A stretch of DNA of 64,000 nucleotides, from the NCBI RefSeq assembly GCF_000379965.1, contig NZ_KB904328.1:248001-312000 (forward strand), written 5' to 3'. How positions within the stretch are numbered: position 1 is the first letter of the stretch; each line of letters begins with the position of its first letter. A program made the translations under genes and the position numbers. The notes beneath the pieces are model-generated. The model was not told where the DNA came from. It was given only the letters and a program-made list of their open reading frames with translations, and did not search any database. Positions 26,296 to 36,678 of this stretch are shown here, one piece after another. The DNA comes from Hoylesella nanceiensis DSM 19126 = JCM 15639 (lineage in GTDB: Bacteria > Bacteroidota > Bacteroidia > Bacteroidales > Bacteroidaceae).

Positions 26296-27246
26296 TTAAA
26301 AGCCTGCCGACATGATTTTGCCCAACACGTCTTGTGCTTCTATCTTCTTATATTTATCTGATAGGGTTGTGGTTTCTTCCCAATCGCTATCTGTTTTTAC
26401 TTCATTCATCGATATTTTAATGGTTGCCTGCTTTTGCTTTTGCATGGCATTGGTGCTTAACTGGAACTCTTGTTCAGCAGGAAAGGCCTTTACTCCCACG
26501 CTTTTAAAGTTGTTATACTTCCATGTTAGCAATGATGTTCCGTGGTCGGCACTATTGTATTGCACTGCAACATCACTTATTCTGCCGTCTGTTTTGTCGG
26601 CTTTCCATTCGTATTTGAATTTGTCTTTCGAGAAAGTAATAACGTTTTGAGCAGCGTTATCGCTTGCTAATTTCACGTCATACTTCTTTAAATCGCTTTC
26701 TGTTACATTGTTTTGACCTGGCAAAAGCAATTGGTTCCAGAATAAAGACTGCAGACTATAAAAGTTTAATCCATTGGCTTTAAGGAAGTCTATCTGTGAG
26801 TAATCGCCCTTAATGTATTCTCTATGCAAGCGATCTACAACGAGAACGTAGTCGGGAGTGAACTCTAATCGACCCACTTCTGTGCCTAATAAAGGAATAA
26901 ATAGCTGCAAACGAATAACCTTATTCTTGCGCATTTTAATCGAACCAGGTAGGTTTATGGTTTTATTTCCTGTGTTCAAAGAGAACGACATCGATCCAGT
27001 TATGTTATCACTAAACACCTTTGTGTCGGCAACTTTCTGTATAAAGGCAAGCTTAAGCAATGCTTCGCTGTTCTCTTTCTTTGCTACTTGGTTTGTAGTT
27101 GTGGTGTTGCTCACTGCAACCACTGTGCTATTGTCTTTCACAAGCTGTTTTTTTGCGCCACAAGCACTAAGCAACAACACCGCAGAGAACATCGTAATTG
27201 CTTTTAATTGCAGTTGTTTGCGTTGTTTATTGTTTATTCCTTTCAT
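26296..27246 (-). CDS. DUF4292 family lipoprotein
   Basis: 316 residues with a lipobox: MFSAVLLLSAC, Cys29 as the lipid acceptor. The mature part is beta-rich, with LPGSIKMRKNKVIRLQLFIPLLGTEVGRLEFTPDYVLVVDR typical of DUF4292; the overall fold is thought to resemble LolA/LolB-type lipid-binding half-barrels, and a role in outer-membrane lipoprotein handling has been proposed for such proteins, but this is not shown by the sequence. It lies between the TPR gene (96 bp upstream) and the EnvC-like gene. Confidence 0.8.
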   Translation of the reverse strand: MKGINNKQRKQLQLKAITMFSAVLLLSACGAKKQLVKDNSTVVAVSNTTTTNQVAKKENSEALLKLAFIQKVADTKVFSDNITGSMSFSLNTGNKTINLPGSIKMRKNKVIRLQLFIPLLGTEVGRLEFTPDYVLVVDRLHREYIKGDYSQIDFLKANGLNFYSLQSLFWNQLLLPGQNNVTESDLKKYDVKLASDNAAQNVITFSKDKFKYEWKADKTDGRISDVAVQYNSADHGTSLLTWKYNNFKSVGVKAFPAEQEFQLSTNAMQKQKQATIKISMNEVKTDSDWEETTTLSDKYKKIEAQDVLGKIMSAGF

Positions 27247-27342
27247 AATCTTTACCTTTCTTTTTTTATCCGTTTCCTGTGTTATCAGGATTTCATAGCA
27301 TCTCTTTCGCAGGTCGTTTCCATTGTAGAAATGCTCTTTTTA

Positions 27343-29118
27343 TTATTCTTTTATATATTTCTTTTGTTTGATTTTTTGCTGAAGTAGCTTGTTATTGGCA
27401 TCTTTTGCCAATGCTTTTTGCCAATAACCAAGGGCTTTTTGCACATCATTAGCCATGAAAGCGATGTCTCCAGCGTGCTCTAATACCACCGCACTAATAC
27501 CCTCTTGAGGGTCGTTTGCAACGGCTTTTTCGATATATTCCAATGCTTCTGGATAGCGTTTCTGCATGAATAAGATCCAAGCATAGGTGTCTAAGTAAGT
27601 CGAATTCTTTGGTTCTGCCATCACAGTCTTTAGACTCATGGATGCAGCTTTATCCAAATCCTGACCCTTTTCGCTTAAGAAATAAGCATAGTTGTTAAGC
27701 GTATTGATGTGATTGGGGTTCCATTCAAGACACTTCTCGTATGCTTCGAAGGCCTTTTCTCTATTCTCTTGCTTTTCATAAAGGTCGCCAATGATAGAGT
27801 AGAAGTCTGCAACTACCTTTGGTTCGCTTTCGTTATTCACTTGTTCTACACCCTTTAAAAGAGTTTGAAGCGCCTCTTTTGGCTGGTCTTTCTGTATGTA
27901 TGACAAGCCAAGGAAATAGTAATAAGCCAAGAAACTGGGCGACTTTGTCAAGCCTTCTTTTGCTAATTGGATCACACGATCCCACTTTTGGTGATCCCAA
28001 GCATCTTTAATCAACTCGAAACGCACGTTATCTCTACCCGGACTGATGGCTAACACCCGTTCTAAAAGAGCGTTAATGCTGTCTTGGGGCATTTGTTTTA
28101 CAATCATATAGCCCACCTTTAGCTCTAAAATCTGAGCATCTTTAGGATTAACGGCAATCATCTTGTCGAGCAGATTCAGCATCACCGTGCTATCAGCTTT
28201 ATTCTTTTCGCTTTCAATAAGAAGGCGTTTAAAGATACTTTCTTTGGTTTGATAAGGCGTTTGAGCGTTTAAAAGGATATCGTTTTGTATCTCTTGCGCC
28301 TTAGCAACATTGTTTGTTGCCACATAATAGTCGTAAACCGACTCTAACACGCCTGGATCTTCAGGGTGACTCTTCAACAACTGCGAGAAAATAGCAAAGG
28401 CTTCGTTCTTGCGATCGTTGTTCATTAGCCAGTTAGCAACCATCAATTGGTTGTCGATATTGCCCTTATTCTCTTCGGCATACTTCTTTAATACGTTGTA
28501 AGCCTCTTTCTTTTTGCCTTGCAACTCATACACCTGAACCTTTGCAAGCATGTATTCTTCGGTCTTTCCGCTGATGTTTTCGAGTTCAGTTAAGATGCGT
28601 AACACATCGTCGTAACGCTCTTTTTGACGATACATATAGAGCAATAGGTTGAGTGTTTGTGTGTTGTTTCTATCGTTTTTCACCATTTCTTCGTATAAAG
28701 GAATGGCTTTATCGAATTTTTGTTGTTTGAGATAGCAATAGCCCAACAGGTCTTTATAATCTCGATTGTTGGGATCTAGCTCAACAGCCTTAACGCAATC
28801 GATGAGCGCAAGACTATCTTTTCCGCTCTCTGCATTGATTCTTGCACGATAAAAAAGAGCGTTTTCGTTTTTTCTATCCAGCTCAATTGCTTTACTAAGT
28901 GCCACAAGTGCCGAGTCGTCTTGTGCTTTAAGATGATATCGAACGGCGTCGAGAAAGTAGAAGTTACTATTCTTTTCGCTTTCGGTCAATAGCGAATTGG
29001 GGTCTACGGCCTCACTTCTTAAGGTCTTTTTGTCTTGTGCATTCGCTTCAATAGCACAGGTTGCCAAAAGCACAACCAATGCAATAAGAGTTTTTAAGCC
29101 AGTGTTTTTCTTTTTCAT
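27343..29118 (-). CDS. Secreted tetratricopeptide-repeat protein
   Basis: 591 residues with a signal peptide ending near ANAQ (residue 28) followed by about a dozen TPR-like helical repeats across the whole length; clear examples are ALVALSKAIELDRKNENALF and AFEAYEKCLEWNPNHINTL. TPR solenoids bind other proteins, so a scaffold role in the periplasm is likely. It is the second gene of the dut-TPR-DUF4292-EnvC cluster, 71 bp after dut, which suggests envelope maintenance or division. No enzymatic domain is visible. Confidence 0.85.
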   Translation of the reverse strand: MKKKNTGLKTLIALVVLLATCAIEANAQDKKTLRSEAVDPNSLLTESEKNSNFYFLDAVRYHLKAQDDSALVALSKAIELDRKNENALFYRARINAESGKDSLALIDCVKAVELDPNNRDYKDLLGYCYLKQQKFDKAIPLYEEMVKNDRNNTQTLNLLLYMYRQKERYDDVLRILTELENISGKTEEYMLAKVQVYELQGKKKEAYNVLKKYAEENKGNIDNQLMVANWLMNNDRKNEAFAIFSQLLKSHPEDPGVLESVYDYYVATNNVAKAQEIQNDILLNAQTPYQTKESIFKRLLIESEKNKADSTVMLNLLDKMIAVNPKDAQILELKVGYMIVKQMPQDSINALLERVLAISPGRDNVRFELIKDAWDHQKWDRVIQLAKEGLTKSPSFLAYYYFLGLSYIQKDQPKEALQTLLKGVEQVNNESEPKVVADFYSIIGDLYEKQENREKAFEAYEKCLEWNPNHINTLNNYAYFLSEKGQDLDKAASMSLKTVMAEPKNSTYLDTYAWILFMQKRYPEALEYIEKAVANDPQEGISAVVLEHAGDIAFMANDVQKALGYWQKALAKDANNKLLQQKIKQKKYIKE

Positions 29119-29189
29119 TTCTCGCTACTCCTTTAGGTTTAAATCGTTCGTTATGTTTAAAAACGGTGTCTGTGATGTTTTCAAAGCAA

Positions 29190-29630
29190 CTATTTCACGC
29201 CTGTATGACCATATCCTCCGCTACCACGTTCGGTGCTATCGAGTTCTTCAACCAGCGTAAATTCGGCAGTACAATGTTGTGCAATCACCATCTGAGCAAT
29301 GCGTTCGCCGTCGTTAATCACGAAATCTTCATTCGAAAAGTTCACCAACAACACCATCAACTCGCCTCTATAATCGGCATCAATGGTTCCTGGTGTGTTC
29401 AAAACAGTTATCCCATGCTTCAAAGCCAAGCCACTTCTTGGACGCACTTGCGCCTCAACTCCTGGGGGAAGTGCCATAAACAAGCCCGTAGGAACAAGGG
29501 TTCTCTCGAGCGGACGCAACACAATGGGTTGGTCGATGTTGGCTCTTAGGTCCATTCCAGCACTTAGTTTGGTGGCATATTGTGGAAGAGCATGTTTGCT
29601 TTTATTGATGATTTGTATTTCTGTTGCCAT
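29190..29630 (-). CDS. dut: dUTP diphosphatase
   Basis: 146 residues carrying the five dUTPase motifs, including AGMDLRA (1), RPRSGLA (2), [13 protein letters not shown] (3), RIAQMVI (4) and the C-terminal P-loop-like GSGGYGHTG (5). The trimeric enzyme hydrolyses dUTP to dUMP, keeping uracil out of DNA and supplying thymidylate synthesis. It heads a four-gene minus-strand cluster with three envelope genes. An 18-bp inverted repeat (CTTTTATA GA TATAAAAG, 29689-29706) lies about 60 bp upstream of the start codon and could be an operator. Confidence 0.95.
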   Translation of the reverse strand: MATEIQIINKSKHALPQYATKLSAGMDLRANIDQPIVLRPLERTLVPTGLFMALPPGVEAQVRPRSGLALKHGITVLNTPGTIDADYRGELMVLLVNFSNEDFVINDGERIAQMVIAQHCTAEFTLVEELDSTERGSGGYGHTGVK

Positions 29631-30039
29631 ACTTTCGGATTTTATAACCTTTGCAAAAAGGTTGTTTTTATTTCGATGTTGCCCACGCCTTTTATAGATA
29701 TAAAAGACTCACAACACGTGTATTAATTGCAAAAATAACGAATAATCTGCAATAAATAGGTGTATTTTGCTATAAAATACTACAAAGAAGTGACAAAAGA
29801 AGATAAACAGCAAGACTGCACTTGCGCCACCAATCAGAATATTTTAACGCTTATTTTCTATTAATTAGTTAATATATTTTAAACAAGAAGAATAAAGAGA
29901 GCGTAAAATTTTGATTTTATTCAAGACACACTCTCTGTCTTTTTATTTTAAAAAAGAGAAACAAGGAGAATGATTTTTCAAAAGATGCGCAAGGCAATAT
30001 CGATGTAAGAGGAAAGAGAAAAAGGGCGAAAAACAATGC

Positions 30040-30127
30040 AGAAGGATTGCTTTTATCGTGCAATAACATTGCTTTTCGATTCTAAAAACGATGCTTTTTC
30101 ATAACAAAAACACTGCCTTTTCTGTCT
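30040..30127. repeat. Four-unit 22-bp dyad repeat element (array H)
   Basis: Units start at 30040, 30062, 30084 and 30106; unit 1 is the most degenerate (AGAAGGATTGCTTTT). Confidence 0.85.
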
Positions 30128-30540
30128 CAAATCACCCCACTAAAAACCTTTATTTATCGAGAAGAACGCAGAAATCACCCTTACATCGCACAAGAACTAC
30201 GTCTTTTGATCGCCTATTTATCATCAAAGGTTCTTTCACCTCACCTCCATTTCTTTTCAACCTCTCTCCTTCTACATTCAAAAAAGCAACGCTTTTACTT
30301 CCACTCACACCCTTTTCGCCTTCCTTTTTCACTCTCCACAAAAAGAAATAAGGAGTAAAAATGGCACAAAAACAACTTCAAACAGCAATCAACCTTTCCA
30401 CCTTTAAAAGATAAAATAAGTTAACAAAACAACCTATTCACCCTCTTTTCAAATAAAAGGAAGGCATAGGTGCATCGCAAGGGCTCGCACACTGAAAATG
30501 AATGTCTATCCACCTGTTCCACAAAGACAGAGCAAGGACA

Positions 30541-30586
30541 TCAAAAAGAGAGCGAGAAAAGAATCGTTTATCGATGCTCTTCTCGC
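30541..30586 (-). terminator. Terminator of the AraC-type regulator gene
   Basis: A 15-bp stem (30552-30566 with 30572-30586, one wobble, one mismatch) with a 5-nt loop, followed on the minus strand by TCTCTTTTT; 50 bp after the stop. Confidence 0.75.
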
Positions 30587-30635
30587 CCTATTACTATATT
30601 TTTTCGTTCTAACCCAAGGTTAAATGCACTGCAAA

Positions 30636-31529
30636 CTATTCTTCGCTGTGCCCTTTTCGATATTGACTTGGTGTCATTCCAACGTGCTCTTTAAAGAAAG
30701 TTCCTAAGAAACTCTGGTTCGGAAAGTTCATTTCTTGGGTAATTTCTTTGATACTTTTGCTTGTGTTTCGCAACAAAACACGCAGCGCAATGGTTACATA
30801 ATTATCTATCCACTCATTCGGTGTGCGCTTACTTACTTGCTTAACACTTTCTGAAAGATATTTAGCTGTAATGTCAAGTTTATCTGCATACCAGCTAACT
30901 CGACGCTCTCTGCGGAAATGAAGCTCTACAAGTCGAATGAATTTATTGAATATATCCTCGGCTCTTGTATACTTTCTGCTACCAAAATTCTGTATTCTAT
31001 AAATGGCATTGCTGATGTCATAGATCATAGCAGTGAACAAAGAGCGAACGATGTCCTTACGAAAATGATGGTCGGTGTTATCGGTTTTGTTCTTTATAAA
31101 GCCATAATAGCTGTTAATGGTATAAACTTCGTTAGATGAAAGGTTACAAACGGGGTGCGTTCTTGAGAATAAGAAGAGCGAAGTTAATTCGGTAATGTCT
31201 TTCACTATGTCGTTAAAAAACTGGTGAGAAAGCATGAATGCCATACCCATACAATCACGACTGACGGTGTAATCGCTGATAATTTGCCCCTCACTGATGA
31301 TGATTAGGTCGTTAGCTTTAACGTCATAGCGAACGGTATCCACTGTATATGAGGCTGAACCACGCAAACAAATGGCTAAGAAAAGGCAACCCATCCGGCG
31401 TGGTTGGTTGCTTTTTGGCATGTCGTCGATATGTTCAAGCATCACCATGTCACGATCAATATGACTGCATCGGCCTTTTTCTAGAATAGTATCTACCGTG
31501 ATGTTATCCAATATTACTTTCGATTTCAT
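30636..31529 (-). CDS. AraC family transcriptional regulator
   Basis: 297 residues. An N-terminal cupin-like sensing half (~1-165, beta-rich: YTVDTVRYDVKANDLIIISEG) precedes a C-terminal double helix-turn-helix (~195-297; LDITAKYLSESVKQVSKRTP and SIKEITQEMNFPNQSFLGTFF) with the conserved ending F..hvGMTPSQYRKG. It should bind DNA as a dimer and respond to a small ligand. No target is obvious: the nearest gene, a secreted beta-sandwich protein, is tandem upstream rather than divergent. A -7 box sits at 31621-31628. Confidence 0.9.
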   Translation of the reverse strand: MKSKVILDNITVDTILEKGRCSHIDRDMVMLEHIDDMPKSNQPRRMGCLFLAICLRGSASYTVDTVRYDVKANDLIIISEGQIISDYTVSRDCMGMAFMLSHQFFNDIVKDITELTSLFLFSRTHPVCNLSSNEVYTINSYYGFIKNKTDNTDHHFRKDIVRSLFTAMIYDISNAIYRIQNFGSRKYTRAEDIFNKFIRLVELHFRRERRVSWYADKLDITAKYLSESVKQVSKRTPNEWIDNYVTIALRVLLRNTSKSIKEITQEMNFPNQSFLGTFFKEHVGMTPSQYRKGHSEE

Positions 31530-31620
31530 TCTTATTATCTTTATTTTTGATACTTAATGTTTAAAGTCTTACTTTGTTAAGGCTTAGTAGATGTATTTCA
31601 ACTGAAATACCCTTGTTCTA

Positions 31621-31628
31621 CAAATATA
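31621..31628 (-). promoter_or_regulatory. -7 box TATATTTG of the AraC-type gene
   Basis: Exact TAnnTTTG match on the minus strand, ~90 bp upstream of the start codon; no TTG partner at 19-21 bp. Confidence 0.45.
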
Positions 31629-31689
31629 CTAATTTAGCGTTATGAGAGCCATAAAAATGGTGTTTCTTTTGTTTGTTTTAACAAATGAA

Positions 31690-32631
31690 CTAATGCTTTC
31701 TGAGCTGAAAAAGAACCTTCTTTTGAGGCTCAACAGCAAGTCCTTCGACCCGTGTTATCTGCGAGGTGGCAAACAAACTATCGCCCCAAATCACTACATC
31801 TTGATATTGCTTGCGCTCGTTATTGATTGAAAGTTGCTCGTCGTAAACCCCTAAACACTTATAGAACACGTTGTTAGCACACAGCCATTCGCCCGACTTA
31901 GTGTCTCGAAAGGTAATTCTTATAAAGCCATTAAAAGGCTTATCGAACACGAAATGAGCCGTATCTGACGAGTGATAGATCTGTCTTGGAATGAGGGTTT
32001 TCACCACTTTATAATGGGTTTCGGTGTGAGTTGGAGTCCAACTGGGCACCAACCAGTCTGCAGAAGCAGCTTTTGTGGCTACAACAGGCGTGCAATGGAT
32101 TTGAAAAGAGGTGTCTTCTAAAAGCGAATGAAGCACATTTCCTTGGCTCATCACCCATTGATCGTTATCGTTCCAAAATGCTCCTGTAAACAAACAATAC
32201 CACTCTTGGTTACTAATAACACGCTTGGTGCGATTCCATTTGTCGGTTATTACACCATCAACAGCGATAGTTGCCTGCGAAAGTGCATTGCTTTGAGGGG
32301 TGCAAACGATGGCTATGGTGTTGTTGCCTGGGTGCAAAAAGTGGGTGATGTCGTAGCTTTCGGCTTTGACACTCAATGGAGACGAGGGGCGATAAGGCTC
32401 TAACACGGCGGTAGAGACGTTGCGCTGATTGACAAAAAGCGTGAATTGTTGCTCGCTTGCAATGGTTATTTTTGCCTTTAACGACTTGCTTTCGATGGGT
32501 AAATTGCGCACAAACACCACCTCTTCGGCAAAACATTGTCGTGAAGGAGTAATCCAATAAATGCCCCCTTCTTGCGCTTTTAGGGCGAAAGAGTTGAGCA
32601 ATAAAACGATGATACAAACGAAACCACGCAT
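31690..32631 (-). CDS. Secreted beta-sandwich protein, possibly a truncated glycoside hydrolase
   Basis: 313 residues with a signal peptide (MRGFVCIIVLLLNSFALKAQ). The region ~20-120 has the pattern of lectin-like N-terminal domains of GH78/GH2-type enzymes (FTLFVNQRNV ... YDITHFLHPGNNTIAIV), and ~225-313 is another beta domain. No catalytic domain is present between or after them, so this is either a stand-alone carbohydrate-binding protein or the front of a lost enzyme. About 146 bp upstream on the same strand lies a C-terminal gene remnant (32778-32936), which favours local gene decay. No family name can be given with confidence. Confidence 0.6.
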   Translation of the reverse strand: MRGFVCIIVLLLNSFALKAQEGGIYWITPSRQCFAEEVVFVRNLPIESKSLKAKITIASEQQFTLFVNQRNVSTAVLEPYRPSSPLSVKAESYDITHFLHPGNNTIAIVCTPQSNALSQATIAVDGVITDKWNRTKRVISNQEWYCLFTGAFWNDNDQWVMSQGNVLHSLLEDTSFQIHCTPVVATKAASADWLVPSWTPTHTETHYKVVKTLIPRQIYHSSDTAHFVFDKPFNGFIRITFRDTKSGEWLCANNVFYKCLGVYDEQLSINNERKQYQDVVIWGDSLFATSQITRVEGLAVEPQKKVLFQLRKH

Positions 32632-32777
32632 CTATCTACATCTATTTAGATAAGCAACTCATTACAAATGATTTACATCTGCACACGAGTTGAATTCTGT
32701 TTCACTACAAATTGATTGAAAGAAAGGTGCAAGTAAGCCCGTTAAAAGCCCCTATACCTTTCTAAAAAGAACGTTAT

Positions 32778-32936
32778 TTATAACTTTATGTTTTGAGTTC
32801 TTGCGCCTTTGAAGGTTAATTGATACACTTTTCTATTGCACTTCACATCTACTTTACCTGCCTTTAGACTCTTAACAGCGATGGTTTTCACTGCACCTTT
32901 GTTCCAACTGAAAGGTTGAAGGGTTGAGGTAGGTTT
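32778..32936 (-). pseudogene. C-terminal remnant of a secreted enzyme-like gene
   Basis: A 52-codon open frame on the minus strand, closed upstream by a TAG and without any Met, reads like a genuine protein end: LQPFSWNKGAVKTIAVKS, LKAGKVDVKCNRKVYQL, TFKGARTQNIKL, stop. The alternating strand pattern resembles the last beta-sandwich of bacterial glycoside hydrolases such as GH95, but identity is uncertain. Upstream sequence is plain AT-rich spacer, so the rest of the gene is gone. Confidence 0.5.
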
Positions 32937-33004
32937 CTAAAAGTTTTTTTCTTGCTGTCTATCCTCTTTTGTCTTATCTTATAAAACTTTTTCTCTTGCT
33001 CTGA

Positions 33005-33092
33005 GAAAGCTATGCTATTGCCCTTCAAAAGCATTGATATTACTCGTCAAAAGCAATGAGATTGCACCGCAAAAGCAATGCTTTTAGATTGC
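33005..33092. repeat. Four-unit 22-bp dyad repeat element (array I)
   Basis: Units start at 33005, 33027, 33049 and 33071; unit 4 core is AAAAGCAATGCTTTT, the consensus. Confidence 0.9.
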
Positions 33093-33134
33093 TATGGCGC
33101 AAGTACTATTATATAAAGAGGTGTAGAAACGAAT

Positions 33135-33170
33135 ATGCCCTCTCTGTACTTTGAGGGTAAGAGAGGGCAT
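33135..33170 (-). terminator. Hairpin after gyrB
   Basis: Perfect 11-bp stem ATGCCCTCTCT (33135-33145) with AGAGAGGGCAT (33160-33170), 15 bp beyond the gyrB stop. No T-run on either side, so it may act as a 3'-end stabiliser or a Rho-aided stop rather than an intrinsic terminator. Confidence 0.5.
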
Positions 33171-33184
33171 GTTATAGTGTGCTT

Positions 33185-35278
<2,094 letters not shown>

Positions 35279-35617
35279 TTATGACCCATATACTGACCTT
35301 ACCTGGTGAAAATTTATTTTTTTTATAAAAAAGTGCATTTTCTTTTCAGTAGTTTCTACTTTTAATTTGATATACTTATAAGACTACTACGTTGAAATTG
35401 ACCAAAAAAACCACGAAAAACGGCGAATATATCGGTCTTTATTTCGAGTTGAATGCAATAAAAACGCAGCAAAACACGTTCTTGTTTTTGTTGTGATTGC
35501 TTTATTTCACATGTAGTTAAAGTTGCTGTCGAAGTGCCTTTAAAGGCTGAGGATGTGCAATTTATAAAGGAAGAACAGATTTTTTTATTCAATACTAAAT
35601 ATATTTTAAGTTTAAAA

Positions 35618-35660
35618 AGGGACCTTGGTGCGTGAGCATAGTGGTCCTTATTTTTATTTA
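35618..35660 (+). terminator. Terminator without an annotated gene
   Basis: AGGGACC (35618-35624) pairs with GGTCCTT (35643-35649, one G-T pair) and is followed by ATTTTTATTTA. No plus-strand gene precedes it within the window up to gyrB's divergent promoter. Confidence 0.55.
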
Positions 35661-35857
35661 TAGCACTGCGAAAGAAAAATATTTTCAATGAAAGAAGAAC
35701 TTCACTTCACACCTTTTTTATATTGATTTCAGACGAAATCTACCTCCAAACTACCTTCAATTGATTTCCATTCGATCATCAACAGAGTAAAAAGATCTTA
35801 TCCGTTTCAAACATTCATCTAACTCTTTGATTATCAATCACAACACAATCAGTAAGC

Positions 35858-35945
35858 AAGAGCTATGCTTTTAGCTCGCAATAACAATGCTATTAGCTTT
35901 CAAAAGCTACGCTATTACATCTCAATATCATTGCTTTTCGCATCG
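35858..35945. repeat. Four-unit 22-bp dyad repeat element (array J)
   Basis: Units start at 35858, 35880, 35902 and 35924. It lies ~80 bp upstream of the -7 box of the copper cluster. Confidence 0.9.
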
Positions 35946-36025
35946 AACGTATTTGACATACATCAAAAACATCTCTCTGTTTTAAGAAAAAAAACGAAAA
36001 AACAATATTATAATAAGATATTTAC

Positions 36026-36033
36026 TATTTTTG
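36026..36033 (+). promoter_or_regulatory. -7 box TATTTTTG of the copper efflux cluster
   Basis: Exact TAnnTTTG match 29 bp before the TTG start codon at 36063. No metal-responsive operator could be recognised. Confidence 0.5.
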
Positions 36034-36062
36034 TAATCGTTATATTTTAAATTGTTTTTAGG

Positions 36063-36503
36063 TTGAAACGCTTATTCACATACATCATTATTTCACTTTT
36101 ATTGGTGAGCACCACCGGCTTAAATGTTGGTGTACACTATTGTGGTGACATGTTTGTTGGTGTCATTGTGAATGGTGTTAGCGTTACAACTAACGATGTG
36201 CAGGGAATGGAAAACTGCATGGACGACAACAATCAATGTAGCCATTGCAAAACCATTCACCATAAATATAAAGTTGTTTCTCAGTTTATGCAAGGTCAAC
36301 AGGTGCACACTGCGCCTCTGATTAGCGTAGATAACGGCTTTATATGTGCGCTTCCTGCAAACAAACTTCTACCCCTTATTGTTGTAGAGGAGGGCAACAC
36401 GCTACCCAAACAGCGGTGGCGAACGCCCTATAACCCCCAAGATTACAGTCGAAATAGTGGTTTGAGAGCACCTCCAAGCAGTGCCCTCACTGCTCGTGTG
36501 TAA
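36063..36503 (+). CDS. HYC_CC_PP family secreted Cys/His protein
   Basis: 146 residues beginning with a TTG codon: an in-frame TAA lies four codons upstream and there is no ATG before the signal sequence, so TTG is the only sensible start. The N-terminus KRLFTYIIISLLLVSTTGLNV is a signal peptide. The mature part has the family's defining GVHYCGD and C-x-x-C blocks (ENCMDDNNQCSHCKTIHH) and ends in a proline-rich stretch. Such proteins accompany heavy-metal efflux genes in Bacteroidota; metal binding through the Cys/His set is inferred. First gene of the copper cluster, 175 bp before cusA. Confidence 0.8.
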   Translation: MKRLFTYIIISLLLVSTTGLNVGVHYCGDMFVGVIVNGVSVTTNDVQGMENCMDDNNQCSHCKTIHHKYKVVSQFMQGQQVHTAPLISVDNGFICALPANKLLPLIVVEEGNTLPKQRWRTPYNPQDYSRNSGLRAPPSSALTARV

Positions 36504-36678
36504 TGTTGCAAGGGGCAAAAATATCCCTTTATGCCCTTTTCTTCCTTTATTTTAAGCGAGTGTTTTAGTTATAATTGTTTATAACGAACGGTTTTTTTAT
36601 GCCTCAATTCATCTTTATAAGAGATGCAAACAGGGCATATATCCCTTTGATAGATTTATCATTTATATCAATAAAACG

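Larger units (their letters stand above)
29631..30635. other. 1-kb gene-free region with array H and a terminator
   Basis: Between dut and the AraC-type gene, both minus. It holds an 18-bp inverted repeat (29689-29706), a weak hairpin with AGAGAG/CTCTCT arms (about 29897-29935), repeat array H and the AraC terminator. Frames of 60-90 codons here are Phe/Ser/Pro/Lys-rich low-complexity and do not read as proteins. Confidence 0.6.
32937..33184. other. Intergenic region downstream of gyrB with array I
   Basis: Contains a T-rich stretch, repeat array I and a strong hairpin (33135-33170); no gene. Confidence 0.6.

Noticed and set aside
30091-30351. 86-codon plus-strand frame as a gene
   Set aside because: Low-complexity Phe/Ser/Pro/Lys sequence overlapping repeat array H; no start signals.
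35362-35688. 108-codon minus-strand frame upstream of gyrB
   Set aside because: Sequence is not protein-like and spans the free terminator.
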